A stretch of 61,472 nucleotides of DNA, taken from positions 1-61,472 of the forward strand of contig JAGCSE010000257.1 of assembly GCA_017964325.1 (NCBI GenBank), given 5' to 3'. This DNA comes from Victivallales bacterium (GTDB taxonomy: Bacteria; Verrucomicrobiota; Lentisphaeria; Oligosphaerales; Oligosphaeraceae). The position numbers and the translations under genes were made by a program. Positions 54,501-61,472 of the stretch are shown piece by piece (positions within the stretch are counted from its first letter, which is position 1; every line of letters starts with the position of its first letter). Below the pieces are notes generated by a model. The model did not search any database and was not told where the DNA came from. It saw nothing but the letters and a program-made list of their open reading frames with translations.

Positions 54501-57500
54501 TTGCTGAGGAGGCTAAGATCGTGGGAGCCCCAGACATAGTCGCCGCCGATGGTCAGCGTGCCGTCGCTGGCGACGATATCCACGTCGTCGTTGATGCTGA
54601 CGCCGCCGTTGATGGCGATGTTCTTCGCGAGGATGTTGCCGTTGAGGACGATTTCTTCGCCTTCGACCGTCAGATCGACGGCGGCGCCTGTGGTGTCTTC
54701 GCCTTTGACGGCGCCCAGGCGAACCTGTTCGCCGGAGAGTTTCACATTGTCATTGATGACCGTTTCGCGGACGCCGGAAAGGTCGAGGACGCCGTCTGCG
54801 GCGACGTCAGCGACGATTTCGAGTTGGTCAGCGATGATGCGGACGTCATCGCCGCCCGTGAAGGAGCCGTCGAGCCAGACGGCCTTGTCGGCGGAGAGCT
54901 GGATGGCGCCGGCGGCAGTGACATCGCCGGAGAGGAGGGTCTGACCTGCGGAGGCGGTGACGATAGCATCCGTCAAGTTGATAGAATTATTACCACTGAT
55001 GACGAGGTCGCCCGTGGTGGCGGCGACGGTGGAGAAATTCACGTTGACGTTATCGCCCCAGAGGCTGATGTCGCCGGCCTGGACGGTAGTGGAGCGTGAG
55101 ATGGTGATGTCACCACCGTTGGCGGTGATGTCCAGCATACCCGCGATGAGGGCGGAACTGAGGATGGTGACATTGCCGTCGTTCGTGATATTGGCGTAGC
55201 CGTTGACATTGTTAACGGCCAAGTTACTAACGGTTGTGAAGGCATCAATGTCACTGACGGAGCTCAGCTTGAGCGTGTCAGCGGTGGCGGTCACCGTGGT
55301 GACATCCTTATCATATTGGTCGTTGATGGCGACGGTCACGGAATCCGTGATTTCGACTTCGGGGGCGACCGTCGTGACGGCGGCGGTCGTGGCGTTCTTG
55401 ATGATCACCTTCTCGGCGCTGGCGATGGTCTGTTCGACTTCGGCGGCGTCAATGGTGGCTTCGGCGGTAGCCGTCAAGGTCGTGCCGCCCTTGATGGCGG
55501 CGGCCGTCGCCGTGACATTGCCGCTCTTCGCGAGCATGGTCGTCGCGTCGATCAGGTTCGTGGCGGTCAGGGTGACGTTGCCTTCTTCACTGATGTAGGT
55601 GCCGCCCGCGAAGCCGATGGCGGTGAGGTCGAGGTCACCCTTGGTGGAGATGTTCAGGCCGTCGAGTTCGCCCTGCGTGTCGATGGTGAGGGTGGAGTCT
55701 GCGGCTTTCGCGACGATGGTGGCATTCGCGACGGTGCCTTCCGTGGCGGTCAGGCTGATGTTGCCGCCTTCGGCGATGTATTCGCCGCCGACGATCCAGG
55801 AACCTTCCGCGGTGACACCTTTTCCACCGACGACCGTCAGGCCGTCGAGTTCATCTTCCGCCGTGACGGTTGCGGTTCCGAAGGCAACGATCGTGCTGCC
55901 AATGATGTCGTTTTCGGCGGTCACCGTGGCGTTGCCATGGGCATTAATCGTGATGCCGGTGATGTCTCCGAAGCGGGTGGTCACCGTGGCATTGCCGGCG
56001 GCATTGATCACGAGGCCGCTGATGTCATCACGGCCGGTCACCGTGGCTTCGGCGCCAGAGGAATCGATCGTGAGGCCGGTGATTTTATTGTAGGCGGACA
56101 CCGTGGTGTTACCTATACTTTTGATGGAGGTATTTGAGATGAGGCCGTCGTCGGAAGTTACCGTGGCGGCGCCAGAACTCCAGATATTGCTGTTAAGGAC
56201 GCCTAATCTGCCGGACACCATGGCATCGCCTAGGGCATTGAGCGTAAGGCCGTCGATTTGAGAATCAGCGGTCACCGTAGAGGCGTCACCAGCGAGGATC
56301 GCGAGGTCGATGATGTCACCTTTCGCAGTCACTGTGGCAGTGCCTTCCTTAGCCGTGATGTTGGCGCCGTTGATGCCGCCTTCTGTAGCGGTTACCGTGG
56401 CGTCGCCACCAGCGAGGATCGCGAGGTCGCTGATGTCACCATACGCAGCAGTCACGTTCACTTTGACTTCACCAGAATAGTTATCACTATTGATGTCAGC
56501 GCCCGCAATGTTACGATCTGCGGTCACCGTGACGTTGCCGTCATCATTATAAATAATAAGGCCATTGATGTCAACACCGGCGGTAATCGTCGTGTCGTCA
56601 CCTGCATAGACTGTCAATTCATTCAAGGCGCCGTAACTGCTAACTGTGGCTTTGTAGTATGAGTCGATCGTGACGTCCGTCAACCAGGAGGAACCAGCAG
56701 CCTTGATTTCCACGTTACCATCAGTGCTGTTGAAGACCGTGGAGATGATATTTCTGAGAGAATTAAGTTTGATGTCTTCCGCCTGGAACTTGGAATCGAT
56801 GATAACCGTCTTGATGGCTTTGTCGATCTCGATGTTGCCGTCGGCGGTCATGAAGTAGCGGTTGGATCCGGCGAAGACTTCCGCGCCGTCACTGGCCTTG
56901 AGGACGATGTCGCCGCTTTTGGCGAAAAGGTCGATGTCGCCAGTTTCGGCGATGAGCTTGGGGCCGTCACCGCGGGTGCGGCGGCTGTTGTTAGTCTTGA
57001 TGGATTTGGCGGCGAGGGTGAGGTTGCGGCCGGCGGTGATTTCGCTCTGGAGGACGAAGTCGTCGCTGGCGTTGATGTTCACGTCGTTGCCGGCGGTGAT
57101 ATTTTGCGTAATTTCAACGCCGTTGCGCGATAAGAGGTTGATGTCCTTTCCAACGGTGATGGAGTGGGCCTTATCGGGCTCAATGTTCATCATGTCGTCG
57201 GCAATGATGACGACGTCATTGGCGATATTGAAGGTGTATGCGCCAGAGTTACCATAGTAGAAGGTGCCGGTACCGTTGCCCGATGCACTAGCAGTGACGT
57301 AGAGGTTTTCGACTTCGACTCCGCCGCGCAACTCGACGTCAGTACCCTTGATGACAAGGTCATGGCTGCCGACGATGTAACCCGTTTGATCGGACTTTCC
57401 GAAATCGACAAAGCCGCCGAAATTATCGTTGTCGTTGCCGGCGATGATGGAGACGTCACCCATGAGGGTGATGTTGCCGTCGATGTAGATTCCCTGGGCG

Positions 57501-59560
57501 CGGAGGTCGCCGTTGAGGAGGATGTCCGTGCCTTCCAGAATGATCCGAATGTCGTCGCCTTCAGCGCGGACGTCGTTCAGCTTCATGGTTTCAGCTTTAA
57601 TCTTCGAATTGTCTGACCAGTCGGCGACGTATGTGGTATCGACGCCTGAGAAATCGAGAGTTTCCTCGATGGTCACGTGGTTATCATTAATATAGACGGT
57701 TTTGGCATCGGCCGTGAGGCGGTTGAGGGCGACGGCGCCATTGAAATCAATGTTATCGGCCTTGACGGTGAGGTTGCCGGGATCGGTGGCGACGCCGGCA
57801 GTGGCGGTGGCGCTGCCGTCAGAGGCGCCCTGGACGGGGCCGTTGAAAGCAATCTTTCCACCAGCGGTGACAAGATTGTTGTCTTGGACATTGATGGTGT
57901 CAGCCGAGATGTCAATATTATTGGCAGACAAAATAGCTGCGGACAAGGTTACATTGGAAGCGGCAACAGACAAATCACCTTCTGTGGAGATGTTACGAAG
58001 CGTGACGAGTGACGACCCATTATCGAAAATATAAAGGTTATCACTTGCGCCTGTTTGGGCAATGGAGAGGAAATCGGCCACGTCTGCAAAAACCATCACT
58101 TCGCCGTTCGATTCGTCATAAGAGTCACGCGTGAGGCGGATGTCCGCGGATTTAGCGGTGATGATAACGGAACCAGCGTTATGGAGAGTAGTATTTTGGA
58201 TGTCAATTCCAGTACTGTCAAATGTCACTTCAGGTGCATGGATCAAGACGGAGCCAGCGGCGATGTCCGCAATGGTCAGCGCGCTGTCCGTGTCACGGAC
58301 ATAGACGTTGACGCTTTGACCATCACCGGCGCTGATGGAGAGAGCATCAATGAACAATCCGGCATCCAGCGTAAGGTCGCCTTTGGTGGTGATGGAATAA
58401 CCATTACTAGTGAATATGCCGTTTGCGGTATTCGTCCTCAGCGTCAGGCTCTTGGTCGATTCGAAATTGAGATCGTCTTTCAATGCGATTTTGTCATAGC
58501 TCAACGTGAGACTGGAAACATACATATTTCCAAGGATTTCATTGATTGTTGCATCGCCATAAGTCCATTCCACATCGACAAAACCACCATTTGCAGGACC
58601 TGATTCAATGTTCAGGACGCCTGCGGGGTCGATGAGGAGTTCATTGGCCTTGACGGAACCGAGCTTCGTGAGATCGACTTTGGCGCCGGAGATTTCGGCG
58701 GTGTCGGCGATGATGGCGCCGTTTTCGTTGCTGGCTTCGCCGGCTTCGGCGAAGAGGGTCACGTCGCCGTCATCACCGGCGTTGATCGTGCCTTCGTTGA
58801 CGACGGTCGTCGGGGCGGCGACATCTTCGGCCTTGTTGAAGTCGGAGAAATCGACGGACAGCTTGGCGCCGCCGCCGAAGTCGCTCAGCGTGACGGCCTT
58901 CTGGGCGGCGACGAGGCCGACCTGGTTGGCGTTGATCGTGCCGCGGTTTTCGACGTTCTGGCCGATGAGGGCGACGGCGTCCGCGTTGATCTGGCCTTCG
59001 TTGACGACGTTGCCTTTGGCTTCGCCGAAGAAATTCAGCTTGCCCGCCATGAAGTCATCGTCGAGGATGTCCATCGTCGAAGCGATGATGGCGCCGACAT
59101 CGACGCGGGAGTTCGGGCCGAAATAGACGCCGTTCTGGTTGACCAGATAGAAATGGCCCGTGGCGTTCAAGTTACCGAAGATGTTGGATGGGTCGTTGCC
59201 GATGACTCGTGCGAGCATGGCGGCGGCTGAATTGATCTGGTTGACGTTGACGGTGTAGCCTTCGTCAATGCTGAACTGCTGCCAGTTGACGATGGCCTTC
59301 TGGGTGGCCTGGTCGATGTCCATGGTCTTGCCATTGACCGTGACGGTGACTTTGCCGTTGACGACCTTATGGCCGGACGGCAGCGAACCGGCCAGCAGTC
59401 CACCAGGTGAGAACATGAGGATGGCAACCATGAGGACAGAGAACAACTTCATGGTTGACTTGCGTTTTTGGCTTTGAGTGAGCATTGTCATGAGGCTCCC
59501 CTTTCGCGCAGTCGCGTGATTTGGATTGTTGATATTATTAATGTTGATTTTATCTGACAT
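45578..59560 (-). CDS. Giant TpsA-type exoprotein (filamentous haemagglutinin family)
   Basis: This 4660-residue protein is secreted by two-partner secretion. After a long signal region (basic N-terminus, then MKLFSVLMVAILMFSPGGLLA) comes the TPS recognition domain, with NWQQFSIDEGYTVNVNQINSAA, LVNQNGVYFGPNSRVDVGAI and STMDILDDDFMAGKLNFFGEAKG. The rest is beta-helical. About 55862-56400 has strict 60-bp repeats (20-residue rungs such as GNATVTTRFGDITGITINAH). Between about 48480 and 53100 there are near-identical 840-bp direct repeats (280 residues). The last 140 residues are unlike the rest and end in DTFSWYQGDKWEW. Role: surface adhesin-like or released exoprotein. GGAGGG before 59560 supports this start. 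It follows tpsB by 18 bp. Confidence 0.93.
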   Translation of the reverse strand: MSDKININNINNPNHATARKGSLMTMLTQSQKRKSTMKLFSVLMVAILMFSPGGLLAGSLPSGHKVVNGKVTVTVNGKTMDIDQATQKAIVNWQQFSIDEGYTVNVNQINSAAAMLARVIGNDPSNIFGNLNATGHFYLVNQNGVYFGPNSRVDVGAIIASTMDILDDDFMAGKLNFFGEAKGNVVNEGQINADAVALIGQNVENRGTINANQVGLVAAQKAVTLSDFGGGAKLSVDFSDFNKAEDVAAPTTVVNEGTINAGDDGDVTLFAEAGEASNENGAIIADTAEISGAKVDLTKLGSVKANELLIDPAGVLNIESGPANGGFVDVEWTYGDATINEILGNMYVSSLTLSYDKIALKDDLNFESTKSLTLRTNTANGIFTSNGYSITTKGDLTLDAGLFIDALSISAGDGQSVNVYVRDTDSALTIADIAAGSVLIHAPEVTFDSTGIDIQNTTLHNAGSVIITAKSADIRLTRDSYDESNGEVMVFADVADFLSIAQTGASDNLYIFDNGSSLVTLRNISTEGDLSVAASNVTLSAAILSANNIDISADTINVQDNNLVTAGGKIAFNGPVQGASDGSATATAGVATDPGNLTVKADNIDFNGAVALNRLTADAKTVYINDNHVTIEETLDFSGVDTTYVADWSDNSKIKAETMKLNDVRAEGDDIRIILEGTDILLNGDLRAQGIYIDGNITLMGDVSIIAGNDNDNFGGFVDFGKSDQTGYIVGSHDLVIKGTDVELRGGVEVENLYVTASASGNGTGTFYYGNSGAYTFNIANDVVIIADDMMNIEPDKAHSITVGKDINLLSRNGVEITQNITAGNDVNINASDDFVLQSEITAGRNLTLAAKSIKTNNSRRTRGDGPKLIAETGDIDLFAKSGDIVLKASDGAEVFAGSNRYFMTADGNIEIDKAIKTVIIDSKFQAEDIKLNSLRNIISTVFNSTDGNVEIKAAGSSWLTDVTIDSYYKATVSSYGALNELTVYAGDDTTITAGVDINGLIIYNDDGNVTVTADRNIAGADINSDNYSGEVKVNVTAAYGDISDLAILAGGDATVTATEGGINGANITAKEGTATVTAKGDIIDLAILAGDASTVTADSQIDGLTLNALGDAMVSGRLGVLNSNIWSSGAATVTSDDGLISNTSIKSIGNTTVSAYNKITGLTIDSSGAEATVTGRDDISGLVINAAGNATVTTRFGDITGITINAHGNATVTAENDIIGSTIVAFGTATVTAEDELDGLTVVGGKGVTAEGSWIVGGEYIAEGGNISLTATEGTVANATIVAKAADSTLTIDTQGELDGLNISTKGDLDLTAIGFAGGTYISEEGNVTLTATNLIDATTMLAKSGNVTATAAAIKGGTTLTATAEATIDAAEVEQTIASAEKVIIKNATTAAVTTVAPEVEITDSVTVAINDQYDKDVTTVTATADTLKLSSVSDIDAFTTVSNLAVNNVNGYANITNDGNVTILSSALIAGMLDITANGGDITISRSTTVQAGDISLWGDNVNVNFSTVAATTGDLVISGNNSINLTDAIVTASAGQTLLSGDVTAAGAIQLSADKAVWLDGSFTGGDDVRIIADQLEIVADVAADGVLDLSGVRETVINDNVKLSGEQVRLGAVKGEDTTGAAVDLTVEGEEIVLNGNILAKNIAINGGVSINDDVDIVASDGTLTIGGDYVWGSHDLSLLSNKDVTVNGKVQLQNLLVYATENFNYFGDSLAIIEDLTVTANGNIELTGTALEAARDFSLLSTGGTATLAFAQGAVVGRDLAVAAFGNIEFTGAELIADHDLSLLSSGGTISLAQGSTASAGHDMSILSDGELKLESTFFANNDMTLSGASVKNGPATLIALTGDIAITALNGDIDFTDPDSIVAAGTNRYFFTAAEGDINVTAIKTAIVDSKFEASKSIDLTLAEGSIVNSTFVADSATIAAEKGELDGVTVSVAGQNVAAGETAIDASGIWVVGGTYVAEKGDILVEATEGSVVGAVVLAKDGDSTVTVNANKEIDGLTVTNVGDIKLEAFGITASAYISETGDIELKATGEDISGVYAKSKQGHVELTTENGFDIIDSTADAYTYAKINASGDVINSVAVGATETADITAAKSIIDSTAIAVGDVSATAKDMSNVRLTSVGGNASLKADNAITESIATAKKVTIEAPNASVTTIAPEVEVVAGSGDVAINDQYKDATILNATADKLTLSSISDIDAITTVGELVVNNVSGQADITNDGDLTILNSTLTGNLSVTADNITIDWATVSAGSVVLIADEITLKNAVVAATSGNAELTGDIKAEGQLIISADQAVYLNGNLEGGSDVRVIADELELFGETYTVADGILDLTGARETVVNVNGTTITAKQMRLGATRQEEGMANDLNLEGGDVHLAGDILVQNLNVKADKLTNNDVIVTAATATFEGNGTLDIGKDFALNTNAYTVTVKNGGDVTLNDVNGADTELDIEAAGTVTLTSVSTMTGSVTADTLDIEGAKNASFTTTIANLTVNNVSGQADVTNDGALNILQSALNGELSVAADNITIDWATVSAGSVVLQGDEITLKDAVVAATSGNAELTGDIKAEGQLIISASQAVFLNGDLTGGSDVRVIADQLELFGENVAIDGILDLTGSRETILDVNGMTTISAGEQLRLGSVRTEEGTQAELTLDGKIITIDGDVSVYGLTFGDSATVVLDDDITIFSFADLTLTQGNIYSTSGRYTMTAADNLEVTAIKGVIADSLFTAGKNLTFTSESGMNIVNTTFVTTGEGVATITAGAPVEAGTRADVRKYAVSDADLNGVVGDFAGSVILTAREIDGSAFTAAGTGLESEKEPAAIKATADYILNSDLIAINGDIEVYVNKTINDTVVLAKNGKVKLETDGEIDGMTFTAVKNLDITADYIVGSVLVSEEGDVNATAKTLIDATDMLAKNGNVTAKSAAIKGSTTLTAIKEDGTATVTIDAAEEGGKVDVEQTIASADKVVIKNANDAAVTTVAPQIEITDSVKVAIDDQYNKDVTTVTATAETLILSSVGDIAADTQVTNLAVSNVSGSADVTNEGDINILNSTLTGDLSVTADKITVDSTAVSAGSVVLLANEIDLKYAIVAATSGNAELSGDIKADGSIELSADKAVYLNGDLSDGEEGAKDVRVVADELELNGENYTVENGILDFTGARETVFNVNGTTITAKQMRLGATKQEEGMANDLNLAGGDIHLAGDILVQNLNVKADKLTNADVIVTAATATFEGNDKLDIGKDLALNTNAYTVTVKNGGDVVTLNDVNADGTEFDIEAAGTVTLTSVSTMTGSVKADTLDIEGAKIAEFNTTISNLTVNNVSDTADITNEGELNILKSTLTGDLSVTADKVTVADTAVSAGSVVLLADEIDLTDAIVAATAGNAEFTGDIKADGQLILSADQAVYLNGNLEGGKDVRVIADELELFGDAYTVAEGILDLTGARETVVNVNGTTITAKQMRLGATKQEEGMTNDLNLVGGDIHFAGDILVQNLNVKADKLTNNDVTVTAATATFEGNDELAIGQFLPLNVNAYEVTVKNGGDVTLNDVNADLTTMTIDATGKVVLTSVSDMDGDITADTLDIEGAQNASFTTKIANLTVNNVSGQADITNEGDLNILQSALNGELSVAADNIKIDSTTVTAGAIVLQGGTIAMDNAIVAATSGSAEFTGDITSEGQLIVSADQAVIFNGTLTGGDDVRVIADQLELFGDSYTVEKGTLDIAGVRETVIHENVEISAKQLRVGAVKAEENTQADLTLKGDEIGLYGNIQAANVTIDGGVSLANDVSIIARYEDEFGTLDIGGDYVYGTYDLTLRGADVNMHGAVEVAKLDAYAVDGTFTFDGETLKTLGDMSIYATEDLTLDSGEITAVNGVYTMTSDGSLTVTAIKGVVKDSTFTAGKDLTFESEDGMNIVNTTFITTGEEAKDGTATITATNSDMNGVVGNFDGKAILTAREIDGSAITAGIGLESSDEDVITATADYIVNSDLIAVQGNIKAEVGTIVDSVLMAKNGSVDLDADGEIDGMALTAKEDLKVSADYIVGSTLVSEEGNVDVTAKTSITNSTALSKHHNVMVKAGRIEGGTVIDAIEGNIAVAGADDTIEIDDDGNVTFEMGGDGAVIMDATFSASANCKRIDVENAVSIDDSVFRSDKVILASADEETPITIGVDGPVTIDGAETITLDNAGYVNIVSNNKHDVQVNVNNGSRSENISIAQRGGGDLVLYDTAGNLRIGQISADGMVYIEAEEGSILDGSDFNETPNVVAEKVELTAKRDIGDEDDALDILADMISGTGITAGDLVNIATKGAFRRDTDRSDADITARTVKVTAEEGIGVLSYRNDGEALGDTIGQPETAQLLRINKASDVQLNTTGGDADIAVKLAGSSSVRLVAMAEGNDSDIFASRDGAGSLVLHKVEATDGNVIIDARASNVSAVRVRALDNGDKTGIVNDAHSVYIKAGTLNIANNGIRSDYEVVIEANGDVSAGGGPGDVNITAGEDVIITTGGKIGDVESNSPVTIDADGEFHVNKLPGTEGEGKDKVWVYADGRTGDGKIYYDGKPNTEPGIIYWNGRVWGGNNTPVNQVSRAEGEFNSQIRAMIAAYNGNYLADGKLIYFPHVYMMLDLKPQDMSIEHIMQGCGTIDGLPEGVGPDTIDIYSLDDTFSWYQGDKWEW
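48479..53100 (-). repeat. Near-identical ~840-bp direct repeats inside the exoprotein gene
   Basis: The anchor GAYGACGCGGAC occurs at 48479, 49319, 50162, 51779 and 52619. That is two steps of 840-843 bp, a gap of 1617, and one more step of 840. Long blocks are almost identical between copies, for example around 48700-48790 and 52000-52090. Confidence 0.88.
55862..56400 (-). repeat. 60-bp (20-codon) rung repeats in the exoprotein gene
   Basis: CACCGTGGC-type anchors recur near 55922, 55982, 56038, 56098, 56158, 56218, 56273, 56332 and 56392. The encoded rungs share the pattern (A/S)TVTxxxxIxGLxI, which fits one turn of a right-handed beta-helix. Confidence 0.8.
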
Positions 59561-59578
59561 AGCGTTCTTTCCCTCCTG

Positions 59579-61472
59579 TTAGAACTGCAACTGGACGCTG
59601 AGGTGGAGACGGCCGGCGTCCGGCGTGTCGTCCGAAGCCTCGATGATGGGATAGCCGTAATCGAGGGCCATCTGGGAGTATTTGGTCAGGCCGAGGCGGA
59701 GACCGGCGCCGACGGACCACAGGCTGTTGTCATCGTCTGCCTTTTCCTTTTCGTCGTATGCGACATAGCCGAAATCGGTGAAGAGGATGAACTGGAGGCG
59801 GTGCATGCCCCAGTAGTCGGGGTTGTCCTTCATGTATTTCTCATCCTTCTTGAGGCCGGGGATGAAGTTTTCGATAAGTGGCGTACGGAGTTCGAGGGTA
59901 CCGATGAAGGAGTGGTCGCCATTGAGTTCGGACTCTTCGTAGCCGCGGACGGAGGTGCGACCGCCGACGTAGTCGCGTGTGGCAGAGGGCATGCGGTCCG
60001 AGGCGAGCTGTGCGTCAAACTTCATGAACAGGGTCCATTTTCCGGGGGCGTCCTTTCCTTCGAAGAGGCGCTGGAAACGGGCCAGCTGGAGTTTTGCGAG
60101 CATGAAATCGCCGTCAACTGCGGAGGCTTTGATGAAGTCGGACTTGGAGCTGGCTCCGAAGGTGCCCGCGCGGTTCTGCTGCAAGGTGATGCTTGCGAAA
60201 TTGCGGCCTTGGTAGCTGTCAAAAATCTTCTGGGTGTATCCCAAGGTGATGGTCGGCATGGAGAGGGTGATGTCACCGTTGTCGAAGCGCGTGCCGTTGA
60301 TGTCCTGATAGTTGTTGAGGCGCTGGTAGAACCATCCAAGGGAGACCTGGTAGCGGTCGCGGAGGGTTTCATAGAAGATGTAGGAGAACTGGAGGCCGCC
60401 GAAGGCGCCGCGGCCGCGGACGGAGATTTCGGGGAGGACGTCATCCGTGTAGGATGAGTTCCATCCGCCATAGATGTTGAATGAGAGCTCGTCGTTGATG
60501 GGGAGGAAATAGGATGCGGAGATGGCGTTCATGTCCTTTCCGATTTCGCCCGTGGTGAGCCAGTCAACCGTAAGGGAGTCGTTGTGCTTCGTGATATTCA
60601 GATGCTGCAAGGTAGCGCGGACACGCCAATCGTTCTTGGCGTCCTTAGCGGCGGAGTTGGTCAGCTCGATGGCGCCGTGGATTGGCAGCTTGTCTTCGAC
60701 TTCGATTTCTGCATTGATGACACGATGTCCATCCTGCATGACGGGCTTCAAGGAGGTGTGGAGCTTCAGGTCGGGGCGGGCATTCAGGTCGTACAAATCG
60801 GAATGGATCTTGGCGTAATTGAAACGGCCTTCCTTGTTTTCGAGGGAGCGGCGGATTTGACGCGCGGAGAAATTCTTCTGGTTTCTGACTGTGATGTCAC
60901 CGAGCTGTCCGCAATCAACCTTTGCCAGGAAGATGCCAGTGGACCAAATCCGCGAGGGGAACTCAACGGTTGCGAAAACATAGCCTTTTTCCTGCAATGC
61001 CTTGATGAGTTCGGCATGGAAATTGACGATGTCTTTCGGAGAGATCTTGTTGAATTCGACGTATTCCTTCCAGACCTGCCACTTGGGGAGTTTTTCAACG
61101 ATGGCGCGGTCGCCGGAGACCATGGCGATATCGAACTCCAATGTCTTTTCGTCGTTTGCGGGATCGATTTTATCGTCGTCGAATTTGTATTCAGGTTCTT
61201 TTTCAGGAACTGTGAGCTTTCCGTTGCCCTGGAGGGTGACTTTTTCCGTTTTCTTTTCAGGAATCCACGGCATGGTGACAGCTTCGTTCTTCTTGGCTTC
61301 CTTTGCGGCCTTGGCGGCGGCTTTCTCCCTTGCGGCTTCTTCCTTCTTGACCTTGGCGTCGGCTTCAGCCTTCGCCTTCGCGGCCTTGGCGTCGGCTTCC
61401 GCCTTCGCCTTCGCGGCCTTGGCGTCGGCTTCCGCCTTCGCCTTCGCGGCCTTGGCGTCGGCTTCCGCCTTC
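59579..61472 (-). CDS. TpsB outer-membrane transporter (ShlB/FhaC family), N-terminus beyond the window
   Basis: The frame is open to the window end (631 codons seen), so the true start lies beyond 61472. The most N-terminal visible part is an Ala/Lys/Glu helix with an 11-residue repeat (AEADAKAAKAK), followed by a linker. A POTRA-like region is seen in DCGQLGDITVRNQKNFSARQ and NYAKIHSDLYDLNARPDLKL. Then comes the 16-strand barrel, with the family motif RTSVRGYEESE and a terminal Phe (LHLSVQLQF), as required for barrel assembly. It would secrete the TpsA exoprotein across the outer membrane. The stop is 18 bp before the tpsA start, so the two form one operon. The TolA-like helical extension is unusual for the family. 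Confidence 0.92.
   Translation of the reverse strand, partial: KAEADAKAAKAKAEADAKAAKAKAEADAKAAKAKAEADAKVKKEEAAREKAAAKAAKEAKKNEAVTMPWIPEKKTEKVTLQGNGKLTVPEKEPEYKFDDDKIDPANDEKTLEFDIAMVSGDRAIVEKLPKWQVWKEYVEFNKISPKDIVNFHAELIKALQEKGYVFATVEFPSRIWSTGIFLAKVDCGQLGDITVRNQKNFSARQIRRSLENKEGRFNYAKIHSDLYDLNARPDLKLHTSLKPVMQDGHRVINAEIEVEDKLPIHGAIELTNSAAKDAKNDWRVRATLQHLNITKHNDSLTVDWLTTGEIGKDMNAISASYFLPINDELSFNIYGGWNSSYTDDVLPEISVRGRGAFGGLQFSYIFYETLRDRYQVSLGWFYQRLNNYQDINGTRFDNGDITLSMPTITLGYTQKIFDSYQGRNFASITLQQNRAGTFGASSKSDFIKASAVDGDFMLAKLQLARFQRLFEGKDAPGKWTLFMKFDAQLASDRMPSATRDYVGGRTSVRGYEESELNGDHSFIGTLELRTPLIENFIPGLKKDEKYMKDNPDYWGMHRLQFILFTDFGYVAYDEKEKADDDNSLWSVGAGLRLGLTKYSQMALDYGYPIIEASDDTPDAGRLHLSVQLQF
61365..61472 (-). 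repeat. 33-bp repeat coding for the AEADAKAAKAK helix
   Basis: GCCTTCGCCTTCGCGGCC-type units repeat every 33 bp to the window end, with at least three copies. They encode an 11-residue alpha-helical repeat in the N-terminal extension of the TpsB protein. Confidence 0.9.

Overview
The window reads as a bacterial chromosome segment, most likely from a gut-type Lentisphaerota (Victivallales-like) organism. This is inference from gene style. The evidence is pseudopilins with the H-x9-DG ending, a large set of secreted sugar-active proteins (DUF4838, GxGYxYP, DUF4091, GH5, GH36-like, GH43-like, beta-helix), and a single-chain glycyl-tRNA synthetase. No rRNA, tRNA, CRISPR array, transposase or phage gene was seen.

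Layout. 1-1916 (-): a truncated HTH-cupin-acyl-CoA synthetase fusion. 2330-3073 (-): pseudopilin with a clear promoter and terminator. 3355-5212 (-): nitroreductase and an alkaline-phosphatase-fold enzyme. 5407-9900 (+): sugar-kinase-like ATPase, two tandem SIS proteins and a GxGYxYP protein, followed by an ABC exporter gene broken by one in-frame TGA (9941-11665). 11817-19270 (-): compact operon of oligoendopeptidase F, GH5, DUF4838, beta-lactamase-fold hydrolase and nucleoside deoxyribosyltransferase. 19441-21347 (-): metallophosphoesterase and NAD-sugar epimerase. 21538-29544 (+): glyQS, ctpA, dapB, a giant DUF4091 protein and a zinc-ribbon/DUF4190/pilin chimera. 29793-35141: VOC protein, GH43-like propeller, M55 peptidase, a GNAT toxin-antitoxin pair and an alpha-galactosidase. 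35142-37679 (-): a large secreted protein of unknown family. 37936-42696 (+): histidine phosphatase, a double-Rossmann FAD oxidoreductase and galactonate dehydratase (dgoD). 42783-45428 (-): beta-helix protein. 45578-61472 (-): a two-partner secretion locus with a TpsB transporter (cut by the window end) and a 4660-residue TpsA exoprotein.

The catabolic parts fit together as glycan use. Secreted glycosidase-like proteins release sugars or amino sugars, the kinase/SIS genes and dgoD process them, and PepF and M55 handle peptides. The TPS pair would display or release a huge adhesin-like beta-helix.

The most unexplained signal is non-coding. Short tandem arrays sit directly after stop codons of unrelated genes. 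Four loci (19315-19444, 20333-20380, 24195-24243, 33245-33339) carry CTAG on an exact or nearly exact 9-bp grid. Read in the sense of the gene they follow, the spacers are mostly A-rich. A fifth site (29592-29744) gives each of two convergent genes its own GAGAC array. Others have 7-bp, 32-bp or 89-bp units. At one of these sites the array appears to have removed the stop of the GNAT toxin and added a hydrophobic repeat tail. I regard this gene-end-anchored repeat class as the best candidate for something undescribed.
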